Positions 11,493-20,516 are shown, counted from the stretch's first letter. The stretch: DNA of 64,000 nt from Bacillota bacterium (GCA_022706825.1 JAKJBU010000001.1:1-64000); one strand, 5' to 3'. Notes: generated by a model not told the origin, from the sequence alone. A program made the numbers and translations.

Positions 11493-13547
11493 CTAATAGC
11501 CTACGTATATTTGCTTACGTATTAAATACTTTCCGCTTTCAAAACTGCCGGGCAACATCCTGTCAACCTTTAGCAGGGGAAGAAAAAAAAGATTTACCTT
11601 CGCCTTAACAGAGGCGGATATGACGGTGCTGTAATCTCCCAGCCTGAAATCCGACCTTGTAAGCCCTGTATTTGCATCCACAACCTGCTTAATGTTTACT
11701 TGAATAAGCTGTCTTGCCCTTCTTAAAATTTCTTCCTCCGGCTTCATCAGAAGCAGTATCTTTAAGTGGTCCGAATACTTTAATCTAATTGCTGTAAAGC
11801 TCTTCGGGCATATTGGCACAGCCTCGCCGTTAAGCATATTGAAAATGTCCAAACTTGAGTCAAGAGCACCTTCGGCAAGGGCAAATGCCAGTCTTTGAGG
11901 CGGAAATACCACAGTGCTCCTTATAAACGCATCTATTGTATCTATTGCAAACCTCAATGCCCAAACCTGAAGCAGCACTTTTGTTACTACATAATACTCG
12001 GTATTTTTTATCGGACTGTATCCTTCCTCAATATCTGATCCGCTGATTATATACTCCACTTCACTCTTTCTGAAGTAATGACCCCTTTCTGTCCTGGAGG
12101 TCAGGAAGGTATATTTGTCCATTACATATTCAATGGTATTTACCTTTTCCAATGTGTTTGATGCAATATCTTCAATTGCTTTTACAAGCTTTTCCAAGGT
12201 TTTGATTATCGCATCATTACTTCTCTCGGCTTCTTCTTCCCGCATTGATGCGCTGAAATATGTACTTTCGTCCATTTCGCCAGAGTCCTCGCCGGTTATC
12301 AGACTGCTGTCTTCGAATTCTTCGGGCCCTATCAGCCAATCCTTTTCCAGCCTCCTGAACAATGCTTCCTTAATTTCTTTTTTTGTCTTGCTGATAAAGC
12401 TTTTCAATTCTTCCGCCTTTTTGTCCGGCAGCTGTACAGCTTCTTCATTCAAGGAATAGCCCTCAAGAGAAACCCTTCCAAGCTTCATTTTCAAATCTGA
12501 CATTTTCTCATCAATTTCTGATTCCAGCTGACTTATTTTATCTTTTACCTCATCAATATCTTCTCTGGTTTCATCTATCTCGTCAGCAACACCGGCATCA
12601 TCATCCTGAACATCCGAGAGCTTTTCTTTTAATTCATCCAGCTTATCCTTAAGGCTTTCAAGCTTTTCTTCCACAAGCTCAAGCTCCCTCTGCAAGGGCT
12701 TAACCAGAAGAAGTGTCTTATCTATCTCCTTTATATACATTTGAATCCCGGGAGTCAGGTTTTCATTGTTTTTCTTTATGCTGTCAAACTCCCGGGACTG
12801 ATTTCCTACAAACTGGCCTTCCTCAGCCTTAATGTTCGTTTCATCCCTGCTTTGGATATAATCGGCAAGAAGGCCTCCGGCATTCTCATTGCAAACTAAG
12901 CTGTTGATTTCCAAGATTTCTGACAGCTCACCCCTTATATCCTCAAGTTTTTTCGCGCTTATATTTGTCAGCTTCTTCTTAATACCTGTAAGTTTTATAT
13001 TTACTTCACTTGCCTTGGCTCTTAGCTCACTTGCCTTATCTCTGGTAATCTTCTCACTTTTTGCAAATTCAATCCCTTTATTCAGCTTAATATTCTGCAG
13101 CTGCTCTATAAGGCTGCCGGTTGCTGAAATTACTGTTCTGTATTTCATATATTCCTGGACCTGTCTCTTGAAAGCCTCATGGTTCAACAGGTTTTCCATG
13201 CCTTCTATTTCAATATCCTCATAATCTATACTGATATCTATGAATTTTATGTTCTTATGCCGCTCCTTCAGATTTACACTCATATATCTATAAAAGTCCT
13301 CTTTTACATTTCCTTCTGCAGCATTCACTCCGTATATTCCATAGCTGCCCATAAGCTCACTGTCATAGTCTGCCAATACAGACCTGGCTGAGGTGTTCAG
13401 TGCACTTTGAACTCTCCGGTCGGCAGCGATAATTCTCACAATATCAATTACTGTTCCTGCAAAAATTATCAGAGACATGAAAATAAGCGCCAGAAAAACA
13501 GTAATTGCCCCTTTCTCTTTTCTTATGCTGCCATCCCTTTGGTACAT
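11493..13547 (-). CDS. TadG-like pilus-locus protein with long coiled coil
   Basis: A 684-residue protein. One N-terminal membrane segment follows the short cytoplasmic stretch EKGAITVFLALIFMS, in the style of TadG/DUF5702 proteins of Gram-positive Tad loci. The centre (about 160-390) is strongly charged with heptad-like Leu/Glu/Lys spacing and should form long coiled coils. The C-terminal third is mixed. The ATG at 13547 is chosen because AAAGGGGAG precedes it; an upstream TTG at 13571 would remove that site. Probable role: an extracellular scaffold or minor structural subunit of the pilus. That role is inferred from context. Confidence 0.75.
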   Translation of the reverse strand: MYQRDGSIRKEKGAITVFLALIFMSLIIFAGTVIDIVRIIAADRRVQSALNTSARSVLADYDSELMGSYGIYGVNAAEGNVKEDFYRYMSVNLKERHKNIKFIDISIDYEDIEIEGMENLLNHEAFKRQVQEYMKYRTVISATGSLIEQLQNIKLNKGIEFAKSEKITRDKASELRAKASEVNIKLTGIKKKLTNISAKKLEDIRGELSEILEINSLVCNENAGGLLADYIQSRDETNIKAEEGQFVGNQSREFDSIKKNNENLTPGIQMYIKEIDKTLLLVKPLQRELELVEEKLESLKDKLDELKEKLSDVQDDDAGVADEIDETREDIDEVKDKISQLESEIDEKMSDLKMKLGRVSLEGYSLNEEAVQLPDKKAEELKSFISKTKKEIKEALFRRLEKDWLIGPEEFEDSSLITGEDSGEMDESTYFSASMREEEAERSNDAIIKTLEKLVKAIEDIASNTLEKVNTIEYVMDKYTFLTSRTERGHYFRKSEVEYIISGSDIEEGYSPIKNTEYYVVTKVLLQVWALRFAIDTIDAFIRSTVVFPPQRLAFALAEGALDSSLDIFNMLNGEAVPICPKSFTAIRLKYSDHLKILLLMKPEEEILRRARQLIQVNIKQVVDANTGLTRSDFRLGDYSTVISASVKAKVNLFFLPLLKVDRMLPGSFESGKYLIRKQIYVGY

Positions 13548-13576
13548 TTGCCTCTCCCCTTTGATGACCAATCATC

Positions 13577-14278
13577 TCAACGTTTTGCCCCTATTCTGCC
13601 TGCCAGTTCACCGAGGTCAAGTTCCTCTCCAAGCCTCTTTGATAACTCCAGTATAAGGTCAACATTCCTTATATACTCATCCGGCTCTGATACTGCTGCT
13701 TCGGATTGAACACTCAAAGTCAGAGTATCCTTACCGTCAAAGAATTCCTTTATGCCGCCTAAAGGCACCTTAATCTCCTGGATTAACTCAACTATGAGTC
13801 TTCCCCTAAGAGCGTTGTTATTGAATGTAATCCTTATTCTTGTACTTTCGGGCTTCAGGATTGTGCTTTCAATCTTTTTGCACAAATCCTCCCCAATCAG
13901 AAGGGCTTTATGCCCGGGCAGATTATTCCCCGCATCCATTTTAAAAACCACCCTGGTTTTGCCATTGTCAGATGCTTCTCTTTCAAAATATCCTTCATAG
14001 GTTGTACTTGAAAACAGCAGATTGTCAAAAATTCTGTAGCCCATTGAATCTTCAGGCCTTTTATTGTTTATTTTCCCATCCTCCATATTTCTTCTGCTGT
14101 CAAGCCATAACTCCGCCCCCTGCTGAGCAGCAAAGGAGGCAAAGCTTTCAAGGCTTGCCCTTTGCCCCATGTATAAGAATGTAAACAAAAGTGCCAATAA
14201 GGCCAGCATAATCGTCACAAACACCATGGAGGCTTCAACAGTATAGCTTCCCCTGTCACATATATGCTTGTCCAGCAA
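13577..14278 (-). CDS. TadE-like pseudopilin
   Basis: A 233-residue protein with leader CDRGSYTVEASMVFVTIML followed by a hydrophobic segment, the typical TadE arrangement with cleavage after Gly and Glu at position +5. The remainder is an extracellular domain without recognised motifs. It starts with TTG behind GGAGGTGA. It lies in the order Flp pilin, TadE, TadG-like, TadE, as in many Tad loci. It probably acts as a minor pilin priming or capping assembly; that is family knowledge rather than something visible here. Confidence 0.82.
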   Translation of the reverse strand: MLDKHICDRGSYTVEASMVFVTIMLALLALLFTFLYMGQRASLESFASFAAQQGAELWLDSRRNMEDGKINNKRPEDSMGYRIFDNLLFSSTTYEGYFEREASDNGKTRVVFKMDAGNNLPGHKALLIGEDLCKKIESTILKPESTRIRITFNNNALRGRLIVELIQEIKVPLGGIKEFFDGKDTLTLSVQSEAAVSEPDEYIRNVDLILELSKRLGEELDLGELAGRIGAKR

Positions 14279-14326
14279 TCATCACCTCCGCACCCTTTTC
14301 AGGAAGTAAATATCCTGTACAAGGCG

Positions 14327-14539
14327 CTAGTCCGTCGGCAACGGTGCAGTCATGTCAATTTCGTTATTTTCAACAGCAGGGGCAGTATCAATAAAATTTC
14401 TTATAACCCTCTGCACATAAGCAGTTATCGACTTTCTGAAGAGCAATGCTATTCCTATAAGAATTGCAATTATTACCACAATTTCAACCGTGCTTATGCC
14501 ATCCTCCTCAACAATAAATCCTTTTACTTCCTTTAACAT
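14327..14539 (-). CDS. flp: Flp-type type IVb pilin
   Basis: The presumed major pilin, 70 residues. Start at ATG 14539 behind GGAGG (6-base spacing); a longer reading to 14626 has no such site. The prepilin cleavage motif is EEDG|ISTVEI, with Glu at +5 of the mature protein, then a hydrophobic segment IVVIIAILIGIALLF, which packs in the fibre core. The tail is short and acidic. It is followed by TadE and preceded by TadC, the expected position. Maturation would be by one of the two A24 peptidases in this operon. Confidence 0.88.
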   Translation of the reverse strand: MLKEVKGFIVEEDGISTVEIVVIIAILIGIALLFRKSITAYVQRVIRNFIDTAPAVENNEIDMTAPLPTD

Positions 14540-14642
14540 TTTGCTACCTCCTTTTACAATATCTATTTTATATTCCTTAAACTCCGCATCCTTGAAATCC
14601 GACATTCCTTTCTCCGGCCTGCTCAAATCTCGCGTCTCATAT

Positions 14643-15506
14643 TTACAGATACCTTAACTGCATAACTGCAGGGAGTATTACAATAATAAGTATTCCTACA
14701 AACATAATCATCAGCGGAAGCACCAGCTTGGTTGAAGCCTCTTCTCCCAGCCTCTTCGCCATATTTTTTCTAAGCTGCCAGCATTCATTCGATTGAAGCT
14801 TCAGCAGCGGGACCAAATCACTATTGCCTTTTTTCAGGTTCTGTATCACAGCAGTAATGAACTTGGTTATTTCCTTTACCCTGCATCGTCTTGCAAAATC
14901 CTCATAAGCTTCCATTTCAGGCTTTCCGTTCTTAATCTCAATATAGGTTGTTCTTAATTCTTCATATAGGGGAGTTATGTTTTTTCTGTCCCTGACTATC
15001 TTCTCCCAAGCCCTGGGTACAGTCATTCCTGCATTGATAAGGAGCACCATCTTATTAAGAAAATCAGGGAAATCGTATCGGATGTTAAAATTCCTTTTTT
15101 TGATTTTTTCATCCAACTCTCTGTCTGAAGCATAGAAAACAATCCCCAGCGCTGACAATGCAAATATTGCATAGCTGATATCAGGCTTTTCCATTAATGC
15201 CCCCAACAGAGTAACTGATAACAGTGCAATAATCATGTGAATTACCTTATGTACAAAATGGAGCTTGAGCATGTACTTTATGTCCCTGCCTCCGTAAAGT
15301 TCAGCCAGCTTTATGCTGAGCTTCCTTTCATAAGCAATGAACCTCCCTGCAATGAGCTTGTCTGTAATGAATAAAGCGGCAGGCGCCAAAACTTTGTATA
15401 TATGCCTTTTTTTAAAGCCTGTTTCGGTAAAATCTTCATATTTGCCCTTTACATAAAAGCAAATAAATCCAAGAACAATAATTTCCGTAATAAATACCGG
15501 CAGCAT
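14643..15506 (-). CDS. tadC: Tad inner-membrane platform protein TadC
   Basis: A 287-residue member of the type II secretion F family. It has membrane segments at the N-terminus, near residues 90-125 and at the C-terminus, with the conserved cytoplasmic T2SF domain (FPDFLNKMVLLINAGMTVPR) between. It would pair with TadB to form the platform on which CpaF acts. ATG start behind GAGGTATAG; it begins 3 bases after the tadB stop, indicating translational coupling. Confidence 0.88.
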   Translation of the reverse strand: MLPVFITEIIVLGFICFYVKGKYEDFTETGFKKRHIYKVLAPAALFITDKLIAGRFIAYERKLSIKLAELYGGRDIKYMLKLHFVHKVIHMIIALLSVTLLGALMEKPDISYAIFALSALGIVFYASDRELDEKIKKRNFNIRYDFPDFLNKMVLLINAGMTVPRAWEKIVRDRKNITPLYEELRTTYIEIKNGKPEMEAYEDFARRCRVKEITKFITAVIQNLKKGNSDLVPLLKLQSNECWQLRKNMAKRLGEEASTKLVLPLMIMFVGILIIVILPAVMQLRYL

Positions 15507-15509
15507 AAG

Positions 15510-16325
15510 CTATACCTCAATATCCATGATTTTTCTCGATACAAAATAAGCGGCTCCAAAAAGCACTAATGAAAAAGTCATTGCCGCTCTGCCAAGGGGC
15601 TCCGAAAATACCGGAGCCATGAATTCCTCAGCGCTGGCGGACAGCAGAAGCACGATAAGCACCGGCATCAGGTTAAGCACTTTATGTTCCAGCCTTTTTT
15701 CCATAAGCAGAAGATTTATCTCCTGCCTTATATCAATTTTCTCGGTTATTATTTCCGCAGTATTCTTTACTACCTGGACAAGATTACCTCCTGTGCGCTT
15801 GCATATTGCAAAAACATCGGCAAAGTTTATTATATCCTCCAAATGCGACCTTGCAGCAAAGTCAGCCAATGCTTCCTCTATGGTTTCATTCATCTCAATT
15901 CTTCTGCTTATATGCTCAAGCTCGATCAATATATATGTATCATTGTTGGGATACTGTATGGAAAGCTCCTTAATAGAGCCCTTGATCGCAGTTTCTATTG
16001 ACTTTCCGGCAGACAGAGAAGATGACAATGAGTAAAGGGCTTCTCTGAACTGCAAGTTGAGTTCGTTTTTTCTTTTTTTTATTATTTCTTTTGTCCTGAA
16101 TCCGGGATACAAAAGGGCAAAGGGCGTTAATAGCAGCGATAACAAAGCACTTCTGTAGAAAATATAACCTGTCGCAAATATAACTGTACCCGCCATAAAT
16201 ATGCATAAAAGCTTTTCTTTTAATGACATTATATAAGTATCATAGTCTGCGAGAGATGCATGTGCAGCAGTACCCCTCCCATATTCGTACTCCGTTGAGA
16301 CTGCCGGCCATTTTCTAAGATCCAT
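15510..16325 (-). CDS. tadB: Tad inner-membrane platform protein TadB
   Basis: A 271-residue type II secretion F family protein: two N-terminal membrane segments, a cytoplasmic domain with FREALYSLSSSLSAGKSIE and FAICKRTGGNLVQVV, and two C-terminal membrane segments. It is the TadB half of the TadBC platform, linking the CpaF motor to pilin insertion. ATG start with GAGGTGA upstream. It lies between cpaF (11-base gap) and tadC. Confidence 0.88.
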   Translation of the reverse strand: MDLRKWPAVSTEYEYGRGTAAHASLADYDTYIMSLKEKLLCIFMAGTVIFATGYIFYRSALLSLLLTPFALLYPGFRTKEIIKKRKNELNLQFREALYSLSSSLSAGKSIETAIKGSIKELSIQYPNNDTYILIELEHISRRIEMNETIEEALADFAARSHLEDIINFADVFAICKRTGGNLVQVVKNTAEIITEKIDIRQEINLLLMEKRLEHKVLNLMPVLIVLLLSASAEEFMAPVFSEPLGRAAMTFSLVLFGAAYFVSRKIMDIEV

Positions 16326-16336
16326 AAAAAATCACC

Positions 16337-17575
16337 TCATATCACTTCATTCAACCCTGCCATTCTGAGCTTTGCCAGGTTTTTCATAGTATTGCCGGTT
16401 CTTACAAGACACCCTTCAACCTTTTCTGACATTGATCCGCCTCTCTCCACAAATTCAAAGAGAGGATTAAGCCCTATCATTCCTTCTCTGCAGTCTGTTA
16501 CCTCCACTATTTCCACTACTTTTCTCGTGCTGTCCCTGAACCTTGAAAGGTGTATCATAATATCAACGGCTGAAGCAATCTGCTGCCTAATAGCCTCCAA
16601 AGGCATCATTGCGCCGCTCAGCACCATGGTTTCAAGCCGTGAGAGCATATCAGCGGTGGAATTTCCATGGCCTGTTGAAATTGAACCGTCATGACCGGTA
16701 TTCATTGCCTGAAGCATATCAAAGGCTTCAGCTCCTCTTACTTCACCAATGATGATTCTCTCAGGCCTCATCCTCAATGAGGTCCTTATCAGATCCCTTA
16801 TGGTTATTTCTCCTTTACCCTCGGTGTTTGCATTTCTGGTTTCCAGCTTGACTATGTTCTTTATATTCTTTATTTGCAGCTCAGCCGGATCCTCAATGGT
16901 GACAATTCTTTCATCCCGGGGAATGAAATCTGAAAGGGCGTTGAGGAAAGAAGTTTTGCCTGATCCCGTACCCCCGCATATGAAAATGTTATATTTGGCC
17001 TTTACCAACCTTTCCAGGACTTCGGCAGCCTCTTCCGTAATAGAGCCCCATTCAATCAAGTCCTTCATTGATATGGGCCTTTCAGAAAACTTCCTTATTG
17101 TTAGTATAGGCCCGTTCAATGCAATAGGGGGAAGCACCACATTTACTCTTGATCCGTCCGCCAATCTGGCATCCGCTATCGGCGAAGCTTCATTTACGAC
17201 TCTGTTTACCTTCGAAACAACTGATTGTATGACGTCCTCGAGCTTCTGCCGGCTTTCAAAGCTGCTTTCAATACTGTATATCCTTCCGTGTTTTTCAATA
17301 AAAATATTATCCTCACCGTTTACCATTATCTCGGTTATGGACTTGTCATCAATAAGAGGCTGCAGTATATCAAGCTTCCGTATGGAATTGAAAAGCACGG
17401 ATATAAGTTCCTGCTTTTCCCTAATGCTCAAAGACCGCAGCCTGGCCTCCTCAAAAACCTTATCTGTTATCAGTTCATTTATATCTTCATCAGTGACTTG
17501 GCTTTTAATGTCCAGACTATCTCTTATTTCTTTTCTCAAATTATTTATCACCAAGTTCTTCGCATCATCATCCAT
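16337..17575 (-). CDS. cpaF: Tad pilus assembly ATPase CpaF/TadA
   Basis: Secretion ATPase of the VirB11/CpaF family, 412 residues from the ATG at 17575 (GAGGTG 6 bases upstream; the GTG at 17584 lies inside that site). The Walker A motif GGTGSGKTS is near residues 201-209, the Asp box reads IVTIEDPAEL, Walker B is in RIIIGEVRGAEA, and a His-rich NTGHDGSISTGHGN segment completes the active site. It should power pilin extrusion, and in Tad systems the same enzyme can also drive retraction. Confidence 0.94.
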   Translation of the reverse strand: MDDDAKNLVINNLRKEIRDSLDIKSQVTDEDINELITDKVFEEARLRSLSIREKQELISVLFNSIRKLDILQPLIDDKSITEIMVNGEDNIFIEKHGRIYSIESSFESRQKLEDVIQSVVSKVNRVVNEASPIADARLADGSRVNVVLPPIALNGPILTIRKFSERPISMKDLIEWGSITEEAAEVLERLVKAKYNIFICGGTGSGKTSFLNALSDFIPRDERIVTIEDPAELQIKNIKNIVKLETRNANTEGKGEITIRDLIRTSLRMRPERIIIGEVRGAEAFDMLQAMNTGHDGSISTGHGNSTADMLSRLETMVLSGAMMPLEAIRQQIASAVDIMIHLSRFRDSTRKVVEIVEVTDCREGMIGLNPLFEFVERGGSMSEKVEGCLVRTGNTMKNLAKLRMAGLNEVI

Positions 17576-17597
17576 GTACTCCACCTCAACGGCCTGC

Positions 17598-17744
17598 TAT
17601 AACAAGATTTCAATGAGGGTTTTTGCATACTTGCAAAAACCTACCCGAGCGTTTCAACGAGGCGAGATATGCTCACTGCCTGTGGGGCAACGAAAGGGGT
17701 TCCCGTCACTTGTAGAAGTGGTAACATCCTTTCGCCTCGTTATA
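17598..17744. repeat. Palindromic insertion-like element at the cpaE 3' end
   Basis: A 147-bp stretch bounded by TATAAC (17598-17603) and its complement GTTATA (17739-17744). Inside are a 10-bp hairpin (GGTTTTTGCA, TACT, TGCAAAAACC), a second inverted pair AACGAGGCGA / TCGCCTCGTT, and a small hairpin CACTT-GTAG-AAGTG. It covers the last ~27 codons of the cpaE-like gene, whose Ser/Thr/Pro-rich tail looks unrelated to the rest of the protein. It resembles a miniature inverted-repeat element that provided a new C-terminus. No target duplication is evident. Confidence 0.45.
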
Positions 17745-18829
17745 ATATCAATAATCCGGTTAACGGCTTTCCTGAAATCATCATTTTCAATAAAAATCCT
17801 CCCATCCTCTCTGATCAGTGTCCTTGAGTATTCAGGAATCTTAACTGCTGCAGCGGCATTTTCTCCAAAGCTTTCGAAGTCTTCATCCCCTTTGTTTTTA
17901 TACTTGTTTACCACTGTAATGAATTTATCGGAAATGCTTCCACCGTCCGTATCCCGCAGCTTGGCAAGCTCATTCAGCAATACTCTTTCTTTATACGATG
18001 CAATTGGCTCCCGCAAAGTAACAAGTACAATACGGTCACATAAGTTCATTATCTTGTAATTTTTTGAGTCAAAATTGCTGGACATATCGATAAAAACATA
18101 GTCACAGCATCCCATGCCTTTTATCCCTTTTATAAGCTGTTCCAATTCCTCCGGATTTATTTCCTCGTATTCCATGGGGCTATCAGGAGGATTGAAATAT
18201 TCCACCCCATCATCTGTACTTTTTATCCCCTCCATTTTAAAGGAGAGGTTCCGGCTTTTTTCTTTGATATAGTAATAAACATAAGAAAGATTTCTTTTGC
18301 TGCCTAAACCGAAAAACATTCCGGTGGATTGAATGGACTCTAGATTCAAATAAAATGATTTCAAGCCCAGTTCGGCACATTGTGTTGATAAGGATGTCGC
18401 TATTGTAGTTTTTCCTGTACCCCCTGCAGGAGAATATACACCTATGAACTCAGTATCCTTTGAACAGGATGAAAGCCTAATCTCTTGGGGATTGGCCCTG
18501 GAGTACAAATACAGCAAATCCCGAATCAGCTTGTCTCCGGTACTGTACTTACTGATGGCCTGAAACCCGGGATACTCCCTGTTCAAAGCTTCCCCTGAAA
18601 GTATTACCTTAAGCTTAATATTCGGATATTCAACCGAAATATCATAAAAATCGGAACTGATTGCCAGAATATCGGTTGGAGGCTGCTTCTCAAAATATCC
18701 GGCAAAAGAATCAAGCTTTGTAAAGCAGCTGACCATGAAGGATGAGGAATGATTTGAATTGATATATTCAAACAGCCCCCTTGCATAACTTTCGTCGCAA
18801 TCTGCGATAACCAGATTCAATCTTGCCAT
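17654..18829 (-). CDS. CpaE-like MinD/ParA-family ATPase
   Basis: A 391-residue protein. The N-terminal ~120 residues resemble a degenerate receiver domain, as in CpaE/TadZ. This is followed by a deviant Walker A motif, SPAGGTGKTT (around residue 135), typical of MinD-type ATPases, and Walker B in YVFIDMSSN. CpaE/TadZ proteins localise the pilus machine. The start is ATG 18829 behind GGGGAG (7 bases), next to the stop of the peptidase gene. The extreme C-terminus (about residues 365-391) is encoded inside a palindromic element and may not be original. Confidence 0.85.
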   Translation of the reverse strand: MARLNLVIADCDESYARGLFEYINSNHSSSFMVSCFTKLDSFAGYFEKQPPTDILAISSDFYDISVEYPNIKLKVILSGEALNREYPGFQAISKYSTGDKLIRDLLYLYSRANPQEIRLSSCSKDTEFIGVYSPAGGTGKTTIATSLSTQCAELGLKSFYLNLESIQSTGMFFGLGSKRNLSYVYYYIKEKSRNLSFKMEGIKSTDDGVEYFNPPDSPMEYEEINPEELEQLIKGIKGMGCCDYVFIDMSSNFDSKNYKIMNLCDRIVLVTLREPIASYKERVLLNELAKLRDTDGGSISDKFITVVNKYKNKGDEDFESFGENAAAAVKIPEYSRTLIREDGRIFIENDDFRKAVNRIIDIITRRKDVTTSTSDGNPFRCPTGSEHISPR

Positions 18830-18831
18830 AT

Positions 18832-19371
18832 TCAAACTCCCCTCATTATTATGGCTGCCGCAGTTCCTGATGCTATAGCTATTGAAAAATGAAACTTCCC
18901 TCCGTCCTGCCTATTTTTTAAGTCGGTATATTGAAGAATATCCATAGTCAGAAAACAACTTTTGAGGTACACAAAAAGATGATTGAATCTTTCTGAAGCA
19001 TTTTCCCTTGCCAGCATTAGGCCTGAAGCAATAAAACCTCCAAAGATAAATGAATATATTGCGGCATATAAGGCAAATGCTGCGCCCATTACCGCTCCTA
19101 CAGCGCATAAAAGCTTTACATCCCCTGCTCCTACAATCCTTGTAACATATAAGACAAAAAGGCATGCGGCGGGAATTATAATGCCCTGCAGTGAAAATAC
19201 CAGGCCCCCAATACCTTCTATTGCAAGATTTACTGCCAGTCCTATCAGCATGAAGCCGTAAGTAATGTAATTTTTAACACTGTAAGTCCTGAAATCAGAT
19301 ACTAATGCAAGCAGCATAAGCATTGAAACTATAATCAGCTTAAATACTATTGCAATCACTCCCAATTGCAT
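18832..19371 (-). CDS. Prepilin peptidase (A24, CpaA/TadV-like)
   Basis: A 179-residue membrane protease, first gene of the pilus operon. The catalytic aspartates are in LVSDFRTYSVKN (D26) and GAGDVKLL (D86), with about five membrane segments. It is slightly longer than the second copy at 10086-10514. The ATG at 19371 lies about 40 bases from the likely transcription start, but no clear ribosome-binding site precedes it, so the start is uncertain. The gene stops beside the ATG of the cpaE-like gene. Confidence 0.85.
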   Translation of the reverse strand: MQLGVIAIVFKLIIVSMLMLLALVSDFRTYSVKNYITYGFMLIGLAVNLAIEGIGGLVFSLQGIIIPAACLFVLYVTRIVGAGDVKLLCAVGAVMGAAFALYAAIYSFIFGGFIASGLMLARENASERFNHLFVYLKSCFLTMDILQYTDLKNRQDGGKFHFSIAIASGTAAAIIMRGV

Positions 19372-19417
19372 TGTATAACATATTACATTTTATACAAATT
19401 TTATATGATTTTGTTAA

Positions 19418-19428
19418 ATTATAGCATA
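19418..19428 (-). promoter_or_regulatory. Pilus operon promoter (extended -10)
   Basis: On the minus strand the perfect extended -10 TATGC-TATAAT occupies 19428-19418, about 47 bases before the first start codon; no good -35 exists at 17 bases. Upstream lie a dyad, AATACAGT (19487-19494) facing ACTGTATT (19501-19508), and a 10-bp perfect hairpin, TGCAGGAAAA (19525-19534) with TTTTCCTGCA (19538-19547). These are candidate regulatory sites. The interval 19372-19560 holds no gene. Confidence 0.6.
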
Positions 19429-19560
19429 TAATTGAAATTTTTGTATATATATGATATATTTGGTATGTCCTATTATACGAATGAATAATACAGTCTATTT
19501 ACTGTATTTTTACATCCCCCACTGTGCAGGAAAATATTTTTCCTGCATAATAATTGCAAA

Positions 19561-19586
19561 TAAAAAAGCCGCAATAAATGCGGCTT
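19561..19586 (-). terminator. rplL terminator
   Basis: On the minus strand the 8-bp stem AAGCCGCA / TGCGGCTT with a 5-base loop is followed by a T-run (complement of 19562-19567). It lies 17 bases after the rplL stop. It ends the ribosomal-protein operon before the pilus operon, so the two are separate transcription units. Confidence 0.88.
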
Positions 19587-19603
19587 CTTATACCTGGTAT
19601 GAC

Positions 19604-19987
19604 TTACTTTATTTCTATCTTTGCGCCTGTTTCTGCAAACTTTGCAGCTATTTCTTCTGCTTCCTGCTTGCTTACAGCTTCTTTTACAGGCTTTGGAGCA
19701 CCGTCAACCAGATCCTTTGCTTCCTTGAGCCCAAGACCGGTAACTTCTCTAACAACCTTGATAACCTTGATCTTTTCTGCTCCTACTTCTGCAAGAACTA
19801 CGTTGAACTCAGTCTGTTCTTCTGCCGGAGCTGCTGCTGCACCTGCTGCTGCCGGTCCTGCAACTGCTACAGGAGCTGCTGCTGTTACGCCGAATTCCTC
19901 TTCAATTGCCTTAACCAATTCAGCCAGTTCGAGAACTGTCATATTCTTTATTTCTTCAATAAACTTTAAAGTCTTTTCACTTGCCAT
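19604..19987 (-). CDS. rplL: Ribosomal protein bL12 (L7/L12)
   Basis: Stalk protein of the large ribosomal subunit that recruits translation GTPases. The length (127 residues), the Ala/Gly-rich hinge and the C-terminal domain ([20 protein letters not shown]) are diagnostic. ATG start behind AGGAGG. It follows rplJ by 25 bases and ends in a strong terminator, rather than continuing into rpoB as in most bacteria. Confidence 0.98.
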   Translation of the reverse strand: MASEKTLKFIEEIKNMTVLELAELVKAIEEEFGVTAAAPVAVAGPAAAGAAAAPAEEQTEFNVVLAEVGAEKIKVIKVVREVTGLGLKEAKDLVDGAPKPVKEAVSKQEAEEIAAKFAETGAKIEIK

Positions 19988-20012
19988 TTTAAATTACCTC
20001 CTAATTTTTTAA

Positions 20013-20516
20013 TTAAGCTTCCGCTTCTTTCTTTTCTTTAATAGTATTAAGCGCATATGCGAGATTTCTGATTGAACCCTGTAATCCTCCAAGGAGCATT
20101 GCAATGAGCACTTCTCTTGATGGAAGGTCTCCCAAGGCCTTTACTTCATCAACGTTCATAATCTTGCCTTCAATATATCCGGCTTTTATTGATATCGGCG
20201 TCTTGGGATTATCCTTAACAAACTGATTGATGGTCTTCGCGGGTGCAACTGCATCGTCATATCCGAAAGCAACTGCAACTGTGCCCTGAAGATATTCATG
20301 AAGCGCTTCCATGCCCAATTCTGATGCTGCTCTTTTGAAAAGGGTATTTTTGTACACCTTATAGTCAACGCCGGCCTCTCTGAACCTTTTTCTCAAATCG
20401 GTCACATCTTCAACACTTATTCCCTTATAGTCCACCAATACAACTGCATTGGACTTCTGAAGCTTTTCTTTCACTTCACTTACTTGCTGTTTTTTCTGTT
20501 CAAGGTTTTTTGCCAT
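20013..20516 (-). CDS. rplJ: Ribosomal protein uL10
   Basis: Base of the L7/L12 stalk, 167 residues. Family features include VVLVDYKGISVEDVTDLRK near the N-terminus and the C-terminal helix that carries L12 dimers (LAYALNTIKEKKE). ATG start behind GAGGAGGTG. An L10 leader RNA with terminator precedes it, so excess L10-L12 complex should shut down its own synthesis; that mechanism is established for this leader family. Confidence 0.98.
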   Translation of the reverse strand: MAKNLEQKKQQVSEVKEKLQKSNAVVLVDYKGISVEDVTDLRKRFREAGVDYKVYKNTLFKRAASELGMEALHEYLQGTVAVAFGYDDAVAPAKTINQFVKDNPKTPISIKAGYIEGKIMNVDEVKALGDLPSREVLIAMLLGGLQGSIRNLAYALNTIKEKKEAEA

